In this document: piece after piece, positions 36,134 through 49,019 of the stretch | Layout of the letters: every line of letters begins with the position of its first letter | How positions within the stretch are numbered: position 1 is the stretch's first letter | NCBI RefSeq assembly: GCF_000003855.2 | Contig: NW_003101656.1 | Location: 123,033-187,032 of the forward strand | Source: Blastomyces gilchristii SLH14081 | Taxonomy: Eukaryota > Ascomycota > Eurotiomycetes > Onygenales > Ajellomycetaceae | Direction of reading: 5' to 3' | Length of the DNA: 64,000 nt | Notes under the pieces: model-generated | Told to the model about the DNA's origin: nothing | Databases searched by the model: none | Seen by the model: only the letters and a program-made list of their open reading frames with translations | Made by a program: the position numbers and the translations under genes

Positions 36134-37780
36134 ATAAGTTCAAAAGTACACTTAGTTGATGTGGAAAAAGATGCTTTCTCAAATACTATTTCTGAGATTG
36201 AAATTCTGAAGAGAAGAAAGAAAGAAGAAATAGAGAAATAACAAGTTCTTGCAATACAGAAACTTGAAAAAGCAAGTAAAATTCTTGAAAAGCAGTGTCT
36301 GAGTGAGATGAATGAAGAAGTTCTGTTAATTCTTCATACTCAGACTAGACAACTACAGAAAGTGATCAAGTTCAAACTTGAAATTTCAAACACAGTTTAA
36401 AAAACTTTAAAAATTTCTAATATAATCACTGACTCTTCAGTTTACTCTTCTTTCTTTTCTACTTCTTCTTCTTATTCTTCTTTAAATCAGAAGAAAACAT
36501 ATACTCAAGTAACTGAATCTACTGCCTCTAAACCTGTTATCTCTAAATCTGCTATCTTCAAATCTGCTTAAAATTCTGAGAAAACTGAGAAGAATACTGC
36601 TCATACTTCTAGTGATAGAAGAGTGAAGAAAAAAATATAAAAAGAGAAAAATCTTTAAATCTTCAGAAATAGAAGACTTATTCTCAAAGTCTCAAATCAG
36701 AATATATTGCAGAGAAATAAGCTAAACTCAAACCTCATTTTCAGAATTAGAAATGAAATCAATCAACAGTTCTTTTCTCAGTTAATAACTGATATTAAAG
36801 TTTAAAAACTAGTTATAGCTTCAATTGAGTCATTTCTCTTTAAAAACTTCATTATTCTGACTATAATGTCTGAATTCAGTGCTGAATTCCTTATTCAGAA
36901 TGAGAATCTCTGAAAATCAGTAGTAGAATCTTTGTTAAACACTATAATTCTATCTAAGAGAGATGAAAAGTGAGACAAATTCATTCTTCATAATATTTCA
37001 GTTGAAATTTTTGACTGTGAAGAAGGAATACTACTTCTCAAAAATGAATTAGAAGAATATAACTCTATTCAACTGAGAAAGAAGTCTGTATGACTAAATT
37101 CAATTAAGTTCAGACAAAGCAGAAGAAATGCCTCTGTTCTAGTATATATAAAGACAATGAAACAGTCAAAGATCTCTGAAGTAAGAGTAGCAGGTTTGAA
37201 AATGAGAGTTCATGAATACAAAGACTCAAGAATGAATCTCAAAGCTCAAACACAGTGTTCAAACTGTCAAAGATATGAACACTTTACACTCTTCTGTTTC
37301 AGAGACTCAAAATGTGCATTCTATGTCAGAGATCACAAAACTAGTGAGTATAAATGTGAAACATGCTTAAAAAGAGATGAAATATATTAACATACTCTGC
37401 TTAAATGCTCTAATTGCAAAGAAAAACATGTATCTAGCTCAAAAGAATGTATATTTACTTCAAGAACTCAAAAGAACTGAAGAAAAGATGAAGCTCAGAG
37501 TAAATCTAGAACTGAAGAGAATAGTCAAGCCAGTAAACTCACAACTGTAAGCTTAAAAAGAAGAAACTCTCAACTATCTAAGTCTTCAAACTTCAATTCT
37601 TTAGCTAAATGTAAACAGAATTTGAATTCTCAAACTTCTGTTAAGATTAGAGAATTGAGAAATGACTCTGATAATAAACTAGATATAATGTAAGCAGTTG
37701 AGATTTCTACTTTTCAGAACAGTTATAATCTACTATCTGATAATAGTGATTAGATTCTACTCTACTCTCTTTTAGTATGA
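36134..37780 (+). pseudogene. LINE-2 ORF1 (gag-like, zinc knuckles), decayed
   Basis: The frame is 549 codons including the stop and is in phase from 36134 to the TGA at 37778-37780, which overlaps the ORF2 ATG. The first codon is ATA where LINE-1 has ATG. The N-terminal part is a charged coiled coil (EIEILKRRKKEEIEK). A Ser/Thr-rich linker follows. The zinc-binding region lies at about 37157-37450: CSNCQRYEHF, KCAFYVRDHK, CETCLKRDE, CSNCKEKHVSSSKEC. One Cys in the second unit has become Tyr. The protein would bind LINE RNA. At least ten stops break it. Confidence 0.8.
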
Positions 37781-40700
37781 ATATACAACAAAAATAATAA
37801 AAAAAGTTTAAAAACTCTTCAAAAATCACATTTATTTAAAATAATGTGAATAGAAACTTAAATTGCATTTATTCTTGTCTTCAAATTACATTTGAATAAA
37901 AAGTTGATTTTATACTGCTTCAGAAGCTGAATTTTGATGCTGAGTAAAAATATATCATTTCTCATTCAAGCTACTACTGCTTTTTATCTCAAAAGTCTGA
38001 GATAAAGTCAAGAGTAGTGATCTATGAAAGAAAGAGATCAAGATATTAATTTAATCTAAGATTTAATATCATGTCTGACTCTGATATTCTGGTGAGTGAC
38101 ATTATAGACAAAGAAAATAAGTTTGATACTATACAGCTTATAAATATCTATAATGAAAAGTTATTGAAGAAATATAATAATATCTGAATAATTGATAGAG
38201 AATTTCTGAACATAACTTCATCAAGAAACTCTATAATTGTAGAAGACTTCAATGCACATCATCTCTGATGAAATTCAGAATGCAAGAGAGTAGTGAGAGC
38301 TGATAATCTGATTAAATGAATCTTTGAGCATTCAATAGATTTGATTAATAAGTCTGATTAACAAACATTCTTTAGAAAAGACATGAAATAGAAGTCTATT
38401 ATAGATCTAATCTTCATGTCACAAAATCTAATGAAAAGAAGACTTGTAAACTAATTTATTAATTCAAATGAGACATCAGAATCAGGTCATGAGATTATTC
38501 AATTTAATATTGAACTGAGTGAAAAACAAATGAGTGAAAATTCTCTTCTCTCTAATCAGTATAACTTTGAAAAAGCTGATTGAAAAGCAGTTAAAGAAAG
38601 CATAAAACTGTTAAAATCTGAAAGATAGAATGAGCTATATTGAAATTCTGGTCAAGATATCTCAAATGAAATGCTTGAGAATAGAGTGAAGCTTATTATA
38701 TCTATTATTCTAACAAGTATTAGAGATAATATTTTAAAGAGAAAATCTTCTGAGTATTCAAAACCTTGATGAAATGAGAATATCTCATCTAAAAGAAAAG
38801 AATTAGCTACTGCTAGAAGAAATTGAAAGAATGATGTAATATCTGATGAAGAGTTCAAAGCTGTCAGAAATGAATATTTTTCAGATATTAAAAGAGCTAA
38901 AACAGACTGCTGGAATAAATTTCTTGAAGAAGCATAAGAGAAGAAAGTTTTTAAAGCTTTTAACTATACTAAAACAAGAAGTGTAGCAAAACTTCCAGCC
39001 TTAGAATATGAGTTTCAGAATGAATTATATACAGCAAACTCTTTTGAGAAAAAATGTCAAGCTTTCATGAGAATTCTCTTTCAGAACTCACCAGATTCAG
39101 ATTCAGATTCAGAGAAAGAGAATATATCACTTCTTAACTACATTGATGAAAATGACTGGGAATGGCCTGATCTTACACAAGATGAATTAGAGTCAGCTAT
39201 CTTCTCAAGTTCTGTTAAAGCTGCTGCAGATCCTGATTCAATTAATCACTTGATTATTCATAATACATATTCCTACTTAAAGAATGAATATTTTGAGCTC
39301 TTTTTCAATCTCTTGAAAAATGAATATCATTCTGAATGCTGAAGAGAAGTCACTGAAGTGATTCTTACAAAACCTAATAGAAAAACTTCAATTTCTAAGT
39401 CATATAGAGTAATATCTCTATTGAACTGTCTAGAAAAGGTTTTAGAAAAGATAATAGCTACTCAACTATCTTTTATAAGCTCTATAGATGATTCTCTTTT
39501 ATTCAGTGAATAAATGAGAGATAGAAAACAGTGTTCTGCAATTGACACTGTTCTCTCAGTTGTTCATGATATTTAAATAGCAAAGCATGAGAATCTGGTC
39601 TCAACTGCAGTTTTTATTGATATAAAAGAAGTATTTGATCATGTTTCAAAGTCAAAGTTAATTCAGACATTGAAGATATTAAAACTGCCACTTTCTCTAA
39701 TAAAATGAGTTAACTGTTTTATATCTAAAAGAAGTATATAACTCTTCTTTAATACAATGAAACAAGACAAGACTGAGATAAAAATAGAAGTACTACAGAG
39801 ATCTTCAATCTCACTTATTTTATTTGCAATATACACTGCATATCTATTTAAAAATAGAAATATGAGAATAGTGTGATCTCTGAGTTATATGAATGATATT
39901 GGTCTAGTCTACAGCTCAAAAACTATCAAAGAGAATTTGAAAGTAATTGAAGAAGCTGTAAAGACAATCTTTGTTAGAGCAGATATCAATCAAATTCAAT
40001 TTAATATGAATAAAACTGAGTTAATTCACTTCTTTTCAAGATTCAATGAGAAAGAACTATCTCTAACTCTTTTAAATAGAGAGATTAAACCCAGTGTAAA
40101 TATCAAATGATTAGAAGTATAATTAAACTTCAAGTTGAATTTTAAATATCACATTCAACAAAGAACTGTCAAGGCAGAAAGACTATTGAACAACATAATC
40201 AGACTATCAAATACAGAGAGAGATCTATTCTTTCAGACTATGAGACAGTTATATATAGCCTGTATTATATCAGTAGCTGATTATGAATTTCAAGTTTGAT
40301 GAAATAATCAAGGGAATTTCACTGAACTCTTTCAAAGTCTGCAAAACAGAGTCTTGAGAAGAATTCTGAAAGCATTCAAATCATCTTCTATTAAAGCAAT
40401 GAAAATTGAAGCTTCAATTCCTTCTCCTGCTATTAGATTTGAAAAGGCCTGTATGAACTATGCTCTGAGAGTTGTAAAGATGAGCTTAAATCATATAATC
40501 AGAGAAAGAGTCTCTCCTTTATTTTCATTAATTAACTCTGGAAATGAACTGGATTGAAATAGATTTCTTGATTGAAATGAAAATAATTCTTCAAAGAAAA
40601 TGTCTTCTCAACTGTACAGACTATGCTCTCTGATTAAAAATCAATTTTCTTCTTTAAATATTGAAAAAGTTGATCATGAGAAGTTATCTCTCTGGAGAGA

Positions 40701-41739
40701 AAAGCTTGAATCTCTTATAGACTTATAAATAAGTGAACTATTAAAAGAGAAAGAATATGAACAGCATTTGAAGAGAATTTCTACAATCAATATAAAGAAC
40801 TCTATTCTGATTTATTCAGATGACTCAAAAAATGAGAACTTGAATAGATTAGATGCAGACATTGCTTATACTGAAGATAATATCAATTTTATCTCAGATT
40901 TCTGAAATCTAGACTCTGAATGTGAAGTCTTTGATGCTGAACTATTTGCAATAGTGAAAGCTTTCAAACTCATTGAAATAAAATCTCATAAAAGAGGAAA
41001 TTGTTTGAAAAAGATATGAATATTCTCTGATAGTCAAGCTGCTTTAAAAAGACTTAGAAATAGTCAGATTCATAATGATCAAATGAATCTTGAACTGATC
41101 TTAAACTCTATTTTGAAAATTCAAAAGAGAAGAATATCAAAGCTGATAATTCATCTGCACTGAGTTCCTGCTCATATGAATATTCATGATAATGAATTGG
41201 CTGATTCAGCTGCAAAAAAGAGTGCAGAATTAAGCAGATCTATTCAAAAAATTATATTCTGGTCTTTTATAAAGAGAAAAATAAAAGAATCTTGTTTAGA
41301 CAAGTGAAATGAAAGCTGGCAGAAATAAAAGAAGAGTATACATTATTCAAGATTTGAAACAAAACCCAAGTGGAAATCTTGTTCAATTAAATGTAAAAAG
41401 AAAATATTCTCATCTATAATACAGCTGAAACTAGGACATGGCTATTTCAAATCTTATATACAAAGATTTGATGATAGATTTGACTCAATAGAATGCTCAT
41501 TCTGCAATATAAATGAGAATTCTGAGCATATTGTAATGCACTGTGTATTATACAATAGTCTCAGAGCCAGATTGAAAGAGAAGTATGATCTAAATTAATT
41601 AAATATGAGATTCTTATTCTCAACTGAGACAGGAATTAAATACTTAATAGACTTTCTATCAGAAACTCAAGCAGCTACAAGAAAATGACTAAATTCAGAA
41701 TTATCTGAATATGAAGAGGAGGAAATTAACCAGATATAG
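37777..41739 (+). pseudogene. LINE-2 ORF2: endonuclease, reverse transcriptase, RNase H, CCHC
   Basis: The whole ORF2 stays in one frame (1321 codons to the TAG at 41737-41739) but carries many in-frame stops. The APE-type endonuclease (about 37990-38480) has VEDFNAHH at 38239-38262 and SIIDLIF at about 38395. The reverse transcriptase (about 39150-40100) has a KAAADPDSINHL start and the catalytic box SYMNDIGLV at 39883-39909 (first Asp changed to Asn). RNase H (about 40790-41220) reads IYSDDSK, DAELFAIVKAF, SDSQAAL and HMNIHDNELADSAA. The C-terminal motif CSFCNINENSEHIVMHC starts at 41494. This order is typical of fungal Tad-like LINEs. Confidence 0.9.
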
Positions 41740-42118
41740 TCTGTTAAAACAGCTATATACTATCTTTTAATAATTTGTTTTGTTACAGTCTTTCTTTATT
41801 TTATCTTTTCATTTCAATTTCTTTCTGTCTATCTATTTAATGTGTCTATCTTTAAGACTGTGTTCTCTTTTCCTTTGTCATGATATTGTCAAATGATTTC
41901 AAAGTATGAGATGATGTTAAAACACTGCAATTTGTAAACAGTTTTTGTATTCTGGGCTGGAATTTTCTGATTTTGCATATCTGAAATTGATGAATGTATA
42001 ATAGTTAACTTTACAGATATAGGAAAAACCCTGAGAACTAAAAGTTCTCAGATAGATGTCATAGTCTCTGACTGCATATATCTATAATTGAAGAATAATA
42101 ATAATAATAGCATTGTAG

Positions 42119-44000
42119 TAGTCTTAGACTAATTTGATATATAAGTCTCATTTCTTCTCTATTCAATCTTGAGAAGTGTAGATATTCACTTGACAAGAGA
42201 GATCTAGTAGAGCTGCTACAGTATAGTACTCTGTAAAAGATTGTTCAGTTTTACTGTAGTAATATGCCAGTTTATTCCTTACAGTAATAATAGTCTGTAC
42301 TATAGCATTATCCCAGACTGAATTTCTTTTTGAGTGATTCAACTGCTTCTCAAGATAAGTAAGTAAACTGTTATACATTCATCAGACTGACTGCAGTATT
42401 GGTGTACAAGAGATTGAGACTGTCTTTATTATCTTATAAAACTGAAACAGTAAATCAATTACATATTTCAACTGAGTTCACTTCATATTAGAAAGTTTCA
42501 ATATCTGAATCTTTTTCTGATCAGAGTGTTGCACTCAATGATCAATTATCTGATACAATTGAAGAGTCTGAATAGTTATCTTATATATTGAACTTCATTA
42601 TATTTTAACATTCTGTATCATATTCAGTGATGTGACTGATTTATTTATTTATTAAATATTATAAAATTGTTGTTATTGTTTAGAGAAGATACAAATTGCA
42701 TTAACAATGTTTCAAATCTGTGATATTTAAATTATTAGTCAATCTATTCAAAATTAACAGTAGTATTATCAAAAAGTGTTATTAAAAAGTAATATTAAAA
42801 AGTGTTATCAAAAAACATTATCTTTTACAAAGTGAATATAAAAGTTACTTGAGTAATCACTTTCATCTTATTCTTATCTCAAGAATCAGTTATCTCATTA
42901 TTCTTCATCTCAATGTTAAGATTCTTTATCAGTGTTTATATCACAAGTTGAATCACATGAGTAATACAGAGAATATGACCTTGTTTATCATTTCAGAAAT
43001 GCAAAGTCAATTTTTGCTTTAAGCTGTTTATCATAGTGTAGTTATTCACAGCATTATCAGTTATAATTGTAAGAAGACTGAGACTAATATCTCAATAGTC
43101 ATTTTTAATCACAGTTATTAATGTCTCTGTCATATAATCCTCAGTATGACTACTGATCAATGATTCAAATTCAATTAATGTCTCTTAATAAGTCCAGTTC
43201 TCATCAATATAATAACATATAACTCTTATAAATGCAAGATTGTTTGTACTAGTTCATGCATTTACTGTGAGAGACACTCTTTGATAATTCTTCAACTCTG
43301 ATTCTAGATATTGTATATTGACTTTATAGTGTATCTTGAGGTTGAACTGAAGACAGAATCAATATGAAATATGAAGATTTGAATTAAGCATTTGAAGAAG
43401 TGTTCAGAATTCGGGGTTTTCAATTGATTGAAGAGAAAGATTCAGAGATATAAACATGTGAAGTAATTATTCATGAAAGTTATTAGATAAGAGTTGTGAA
43501 ATCAGAGTACTGATACATGATTGTTTTTACATGATTTTCTTCAAATTAGAAAGTTAATGTTATCAAAAATCATTATCTGATAGAGTAACTTATCAGCTTA
43601 GTAGTAATTTTCTGATTATTTTTCTTTTATTGTCTGCATTCTGATGACTTCAGATGTTGAGAAATTTCTTCAGAGTCATGATCAGTTCATAATGAATGTT
43701 TCTGAATGAAGTTACAGTGATTGTAGCAGAGAGATGACTCTTTAGTAATCTGCAATACAATCTGTTGATAATTATTCTATAATTTATCTTGATATTTGTG
43801 TTGAGTTTTTCATAAATTTCATGATCTGGAATCAGATGTGAAGAATGAAGTGATTATTCATCATGATTGAAAGAGAGTATTCTGTATTGAATTGTAAACA
43901 ACATAGACTTTATAATTTATAGTGATTTCTTGAAGAGTTTGTGAATCTTTAATAGAAGTAAAAGAAGTGAAAGAAGTAGATTCAGAAGATATGATAATAA
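42119..44000 (-). pseudogene. hAT-2 transposase, part right of LINE-2
   Basis: This is colinear with 21220-23100 of hAT-1. The open frame 42163-42378 reads HLEKQLNHSKR and RNKLAYYYSKTEQS. The transposase core follows at about 42850-43300. A short remaining part lies left of LINE-2 at 34100-34567. It is decayed like hAT-1. Confidence 0.72.
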
Positions 44001-44539
44001 TTTAAGAAAGATAATAATTTATTTTCAATAACTGATCACTGATGTGTGTAAGAATAATTAATATAAGAGAAAATAATCTTCTTTCTTAGCTTAGTTATAA
44101 TTTTAGTACTAACTCAGATTGAATATCATTGATGTATAAAAGTAAATAAATAATCTTGATTAATCTCTGTTATATTTCTTGAAATATATTAATATTATAA
44201 AACAGAGTATTATTAAATTACATTATCAGATAATATCATTAAAAATATATTAATATTATGAATATCAATATTGAAAAAATGTTGATACTTATACATTATA
44301 GTGACATGATAGTTGAATATATATATATATATTATTCCTGATATTGATAATTGATTACAACTTGTACAATAATTTTTGAAAACTCAAAATTAATTTCAAT
44401 TATTAACTAATAGTTATAAACTTATAACTAACTAATATAAAAAGAAAAAAACTTTTTCTATTTATTATCTTTCTTCTCTTTCTCATTCTTCTCATCATTC
44501 TTCATAATTTACTTCTTATTCTCATTCTTCTTCTTCTTC

Positions 44540-45273
44540 TTCTCATCTGAGATGATAACTATCTTAAAATCTCTCTCTGCTGCCTTCTCAGAGAAGGGTT
44601 CTCACTGCTCCCTCTCAGTCAGGTCAATCTGTGCCTCAAAATCCTGCATTTTCTAGTCTGCTGCCTTGGGTTTCATCTCAGCAGTAAGCAGATTGACATG
44701 CTCAGAGAGCAGAGCTGTGTCCTCAATATTCTGAATCATGAAGTGCATTTGAGACCTGAACAAGGTCTCAATTCTCTTCTCTGTCAGCTCCTGCTAATCA
44801 ATTAGAGAATAGAAGTATTATCAAAAATCATTATCTCTTAATAAAAAACTTACCAGTTTTGACTTCTTTATCTCTCATTTCAATATCTTCTTAATCTTCT
44901 TCTGCTGCTGCTTATTTACAGTAATACTCTTCTTCTCTCTCTCTCTCTTCATCTTAGTCTCAAATCATTCTCAGAACTTCTTCTGATCTCACTACTACTG
45001 TATGAGACTCTTCACTATCTTCTTTTTCAATCTCTCACAGACAGTGTTATCTGCATTATTTCTATACTTAGTTCAGTCTACATCTATCAGAAGTATTACT
45101 TAAAATTGTTATCATTCTGCTCTCTTGCAGAGCCTCTTCAAGGCATTATAATATATCTTACAATCTGTCTTCTCATGCTTGAATGCCTTCTTCTTCTCTT
45201 TCTTCAATCTGTGACAGTGCTCACACGCCTTGATGGTCTGCAGGACAGTAGAATATTTGAAGAGAGATGACAT
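44540..45273 (-). pseudogene. hAT-2 second gene (zinc-cluster-like), best-preserved N terminus
   Basis: This is the copy of the hAT-1 gene at 23604-24390. The ATG lies at 45271-45273 and the N-terminal reading TIKACEHCHRLKKEKKK is intact here, giving the clearest view of the ACxxCxRLK zinc-cluster-like start. A Cys of the next group reads Tyr (DCKIYYNALKRLC). The second exon carries stops and still has a Lys-rich end, but a shorter one. Confidence 0.45.
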
Positions 45274-45565
45274 GATTGATTTTAATGAGTGTTGAGAAGA
45301 GAGTAAAGACAGATAATAATATAATGATAATGATGATAGTGATGATGATAATAATGATAATGATAATGATAATGATGATGATGATAATGATGATAATAAT
45401 GATAATAATGATGATAATGATGATGATAATGATGATAATGAAATGAGAAGTGCATTGAAATATATTATTGACTTATCAAATATAAAGAGACAAAGAAACT
45501 ATTAACAGCTTTCAGAGATGTACAGAAATGACTACAGTGTTATATAGCAACATTATCTTTATTCA

Positions 45566-46380
45566 ATGTATACACTATTGATATTCTTTGTATGCATTTA
45601 TTATATAATCTATATCAGAGATACATGCAGAAAACAGATCTTTGTTACTAGAAAGAATGATTACAGTGATTCTCTGTTTTCATATTATAAAGATAAGTTA
45701 TTCTCATTTCTTTCTTCTCTGTTTTCTCTTCTTCTTCAACTCACCACTAAGTTCAAGCTGGTATGAAAACTATTAAAACACTCATAGAAACCCTCAAATT
45801 GAAGAGTATAGACTAATCAAATTTTAAATACAGATGAATCAAATTATATTCAATAATACTAATTATTCATCTCTCTCTTAATAAAACAACAGTTGTATCT
45901 TTCCCTCTCCTCTTCAAACAAAACATAGCTTGTGAAAAGTGAGTATCATGCCAGGCCATAATAATCAACACAGTCTCAGCACACAGAACTGCATATATAC
46001 AGTGCATGCTGAACTGAGAGACTGCATAGATTGCAAACTGATGACAGCATCTCAGAAAGAGCTGTGCAGTGTGAGAAAGCTGCAACTCTCAGTCATATAT
46101 ACAGAGAGTAAATCACTGCAGTAAGTGTATATACATTGTATAAAAGTAACACTTTTTGATAACACTCAGTCTCTGATATCATGAAAATAGAGTCTCTCTG
46201 TGAGATCTGTTTTTATCAGAAGTTGAGAAATCTTATATTTCTTAAGATCATCTTCACATGCCTTGTCTATGAAATTGATGAGAAGAATCATTGATTTCAG
46301 CATTCTGTTCTTGATGTCATTCAAGTGACAGCAGAGTTCACCCTGATCACACTTTTTAAGTGTATGTTTTCTAATTATTC
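45566..46380 (+). pseudogene. hAT-2 plus-strand cysteine-containing gene
   Basis: Equivalent of 24691-25538. The open piece 45939-46124 keeps DCIDCKLMTASQKELCSVRK and the same donor site as hAT-1. The third piece has one stop. Function unknown. Confidence 0.3.
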
Positions 46381-47040
46381 ATATTTATACAGATATATAC
46401 TGATTATTTGTTAGATAATATTAAGATAATGACTTATCACAGCTGTGTTATTCTCACTATGAGAGATACACAGTTAGTGATGAACATTGTGAAGACTCTG
46501 AGAAGTAGGTATTTTAAGAGTACTGTGACTCTGTGATCTTGATTTTTTTTTATTTTTATTTTTTGTTTTTTTCTTTTTCTTTTATTTTTTTTTTTTTTTA
46601 TTATGATTTTTTCTTGTGTTTGTTTTGTTTTTTGTTTTTTGTTTTTTTTTTATATTTTATGTTTTTTTCATAATTAAAATTATATGAATTATGATCTGTG
46701 TTCAGAAAAGTAATAATATTTGATAATACTCTCTATTAAATTTTCAACAAATGAGCACTATGTTATGATATTATATAAGTGAGAAATGATTTCATAATCT
46801 CATTTAGTGCTGTTCTCAATAATGAGATCAGAATGAAAATGTGACTAAGAATTCAAACATATTCTTTATCTGAGACTAGATTTTTATTTGAAAAGTGAAT
46901 CTAAGATCTTTAATATTTGAAATAACATGATTTGAAATCAATGTAATGAACACAAATCATGATCAGAAGTAATACTTTTAGACAATATAATAACTGTAAA
47001 GTTTGATCCTGGTCTCAGACACAGTCACACAGTCAGTCTA

Positions 47041-47386
47041 CTCAGAAGATTATTCTATACAGTTATTCATAGTCTGAATAATCAGTTATATATAAGTTAT
47101 GCATCTCTTGTATTATCTGAGTGTGTAAGAGTTTGAAGTGAGAGATTCAGTATTATTTATAAAATTGCAGAGTATTACTGTCATCTATTGAATATTCTGA
47201 GATATCAGTCTTTATATGTAATTCTGAAGAAAATCAAGACACTTTTTATTGTACTGCTTCAGTAAGAGTTTGAAGAAGTTCATCAGCTTGAGCTGCTGTA
47301 TATCACAGTTTATTCAGTGTAGAAGAAGTGAAGATATCAGTATCAGTTCAAAGAGAAGATATTCTAATCAGAGAAGTATATATAGT
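47041..47386 (-). mobile_element. Gypsy A2, fragment between hAT-2 and C1
   Basis: It matches A1 at about 15017-15358. It starts with the CTCAGAAG target duplication of hAT-2 and ends with the ATAGT target duplication of C1 (47382-47386). Confidence 0.85.
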
Positions 47387-47919
47387 TGTCACGCTCCCGG
47401 CCGCGCCAAGGCCCCGTTGCGGTTCCACATGGCCCATCGATCCCATGCGGATGATTCCATCCTGTCTGAACCGGTTTCCAACCACCCTATGACATCATTC
47501 GGATATATCATAGGAAGATACGATTGATGAATATGAGAACCCCACTTCTATATAAGGTCAGCAGATCACTCTTCCTTGGTAATGAGACGCCGCTGAGGTA
47601 TCACTCCAGCTATTCTCACTCATGGAATGAGAGAAGGGTATCCACTCATTGTCTATATAGAATAGCTAGATGCTGGCTTCTTATCAAAGAGATCAGTGAT
47701 TCATTTTTCTTCTACTGAAATATATATAAGAGTTACTGCATGTCTCATACAATCTTCTTAGTATACTAAGTATCACATCTGTGATATTCTCACAATAACT
47801 CTGTAGTCTACAAGCTTGCTATTTAAGCAAGATAGTCAAGCTTACTCATACAGCTTCTTAAACAACTATTTCTATGTAATGCTGCTGACTAGTCACTGCT
47901 TTAATTCTGTTATATTACA
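47387..47919 (+). repeat. C1 5' LTR
   Basis: The first 140 bases keep CpGs (cacgctcccggccgcgcc) and are clearly less mutated than the 3' LTR. Short open frames here (47249-47527, 47524-47718) are accidental. Confidence 0.9.
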
Positions 47920-47976
47920 ATTCAAATCACTTGATCTGATTATAAGTTTGAATCAGTCAAGCTCTAACAGATCAAT

Positions 47977-48950
47977 ATGACCTCATACACTCACACTGAG
48001 ACTGACTCAACCTCACTCTCTGAGAGAAATACTACATCATTCTCTAGAGTGTGTACAACTCTATCTCAGCAGAAATCTGAGATTTCTGAACCTGCTGCAC
48101 ATTTTAACATGAGCTCTTCAACTGCTCTGTTACTGTCACAGTCTCTACACATCTACATCTATCATGGAAATAGAGAGATCAAGATCAGAGATTCTCTGAG
48201 ATATAAGAAAAACATCTTATCTGAATTTCACAGCTTTATCTGTACTCTTGAACAGAAATTCCACCTTAATCTGAGCCAGTATAATACTCATGAGATATAA
48301 GTAATCTACACTGTCAACCTTCTTGAAGACATCTCTGCAACTACTTGAATCATCAAGAAGAGAAAGCTTAAGTGTATTAATACTGTCATAACTTGAAAAG
48401 AATTCAAGAACTTTCTACTAAATCAAATCAAAGATCACTGCAATCCCAGCTTTGTAATAATACAGTGATTCAACTCATTATATTAATAAGATAATAAGAA
48501 TCCTTTCAATTTCAATATAAGATTTAAAGAATATTAAGAGAAATTGACTGATGATTTGAATCAATTAAAAACACAGCTTTATCTCATGAAGCTGACTTAT
48601 AAGATACAGATAATGATATTATAATATCAGAGTTCACTTACTAATTACACTGAGCTTGTCAACCTGGCTTTCTGAATCTATTTGAATAATCAATTCTCTG
48701 AGAAAAAGATCAATAAGATCTCTTCTAAGTAATTAATAATAGAATCTAAACAGTGCTGTGATGACTTCAGTGTGAAGAAAGTAAAGAAGAATTTCAAGTA
48801 TTCTGATTCTTCACTCACTGTGAAGAAATATTAAAAAAGATTTGACAAAGATCTCTATTTCAACTGCAGAGCTGATGATCACTATATCAGTGATTGTAAG
48901 AAGTTAAAGAAGAGAAGAAATTAAGAAGATATCTTCTCAAAGTTAACTTC
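47977..48950 (+). pseudogene. C1 gag with zinc knuckle
   Basis: The first 107 codons (47977-48300) are still open from an ATG and end at a stop. They are Ser/Thr-rich, then LHIYIYHGNREIKIRDSLRY and a helical segment. Further on, at 48850-48897, lies a knuckle FNCRADDHYISDC whose first Cys has become Tyr (expected CX2CX4HX4C). This is the order of a Ty3/gypsy gag. Confidence 0.75.
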
Positions 48951-49019
48951 TCTTCTGACAAATGTATCTATGAAAGATAAAGAAGAGAAAGAAATAAAGA
49001 ATTGATAATTCTCACATCT

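Larger units (their letters stand above)
34578..42108 (+). mobile_element. LINE-2: full-length Tad/I-type non-LTR retrotransposon
   Basis: A 7.5 kb element flanked by a target duplication AGCATTGTAG (34568-34577 and 42109-42118), with a 3' tail of (AAT)n repeats instead of poly(A). Order: 5' region 34578-36133, ORF1 36134-37780, ORF2 37777-41739, 3' UTR of about 370 bases. ORF2 has endonuclease, reverse transcriptase, RNase H and a C-terminal CCHC motif, the domain set of the I superfamily that includes fungal Tad elements. Stops in both frames mean it is dead. Confidence 0.92.
33717..47040 (-). mobile_element. hAT-2: second copy of the hAT transposon, split by LINE-2
   Basis: The ends are TAGACTAGCC and CAGTCTA, with an 8-base target duplication CTCAGAAG at 33709-33716 and 47041-47048. 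A1 shows the empty site at about 15017-15024. Once the LINE-2 insertion is removed the length is about 5.8 kb, equal to hAT-1, and it is colinear with it throughout. The transposase (minus) is split by LINE-2 in the region before the dimerisation domain; one intact piece is the open frame 42163-42378. The strand given is that of the transposase. Confidence 0.93.
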
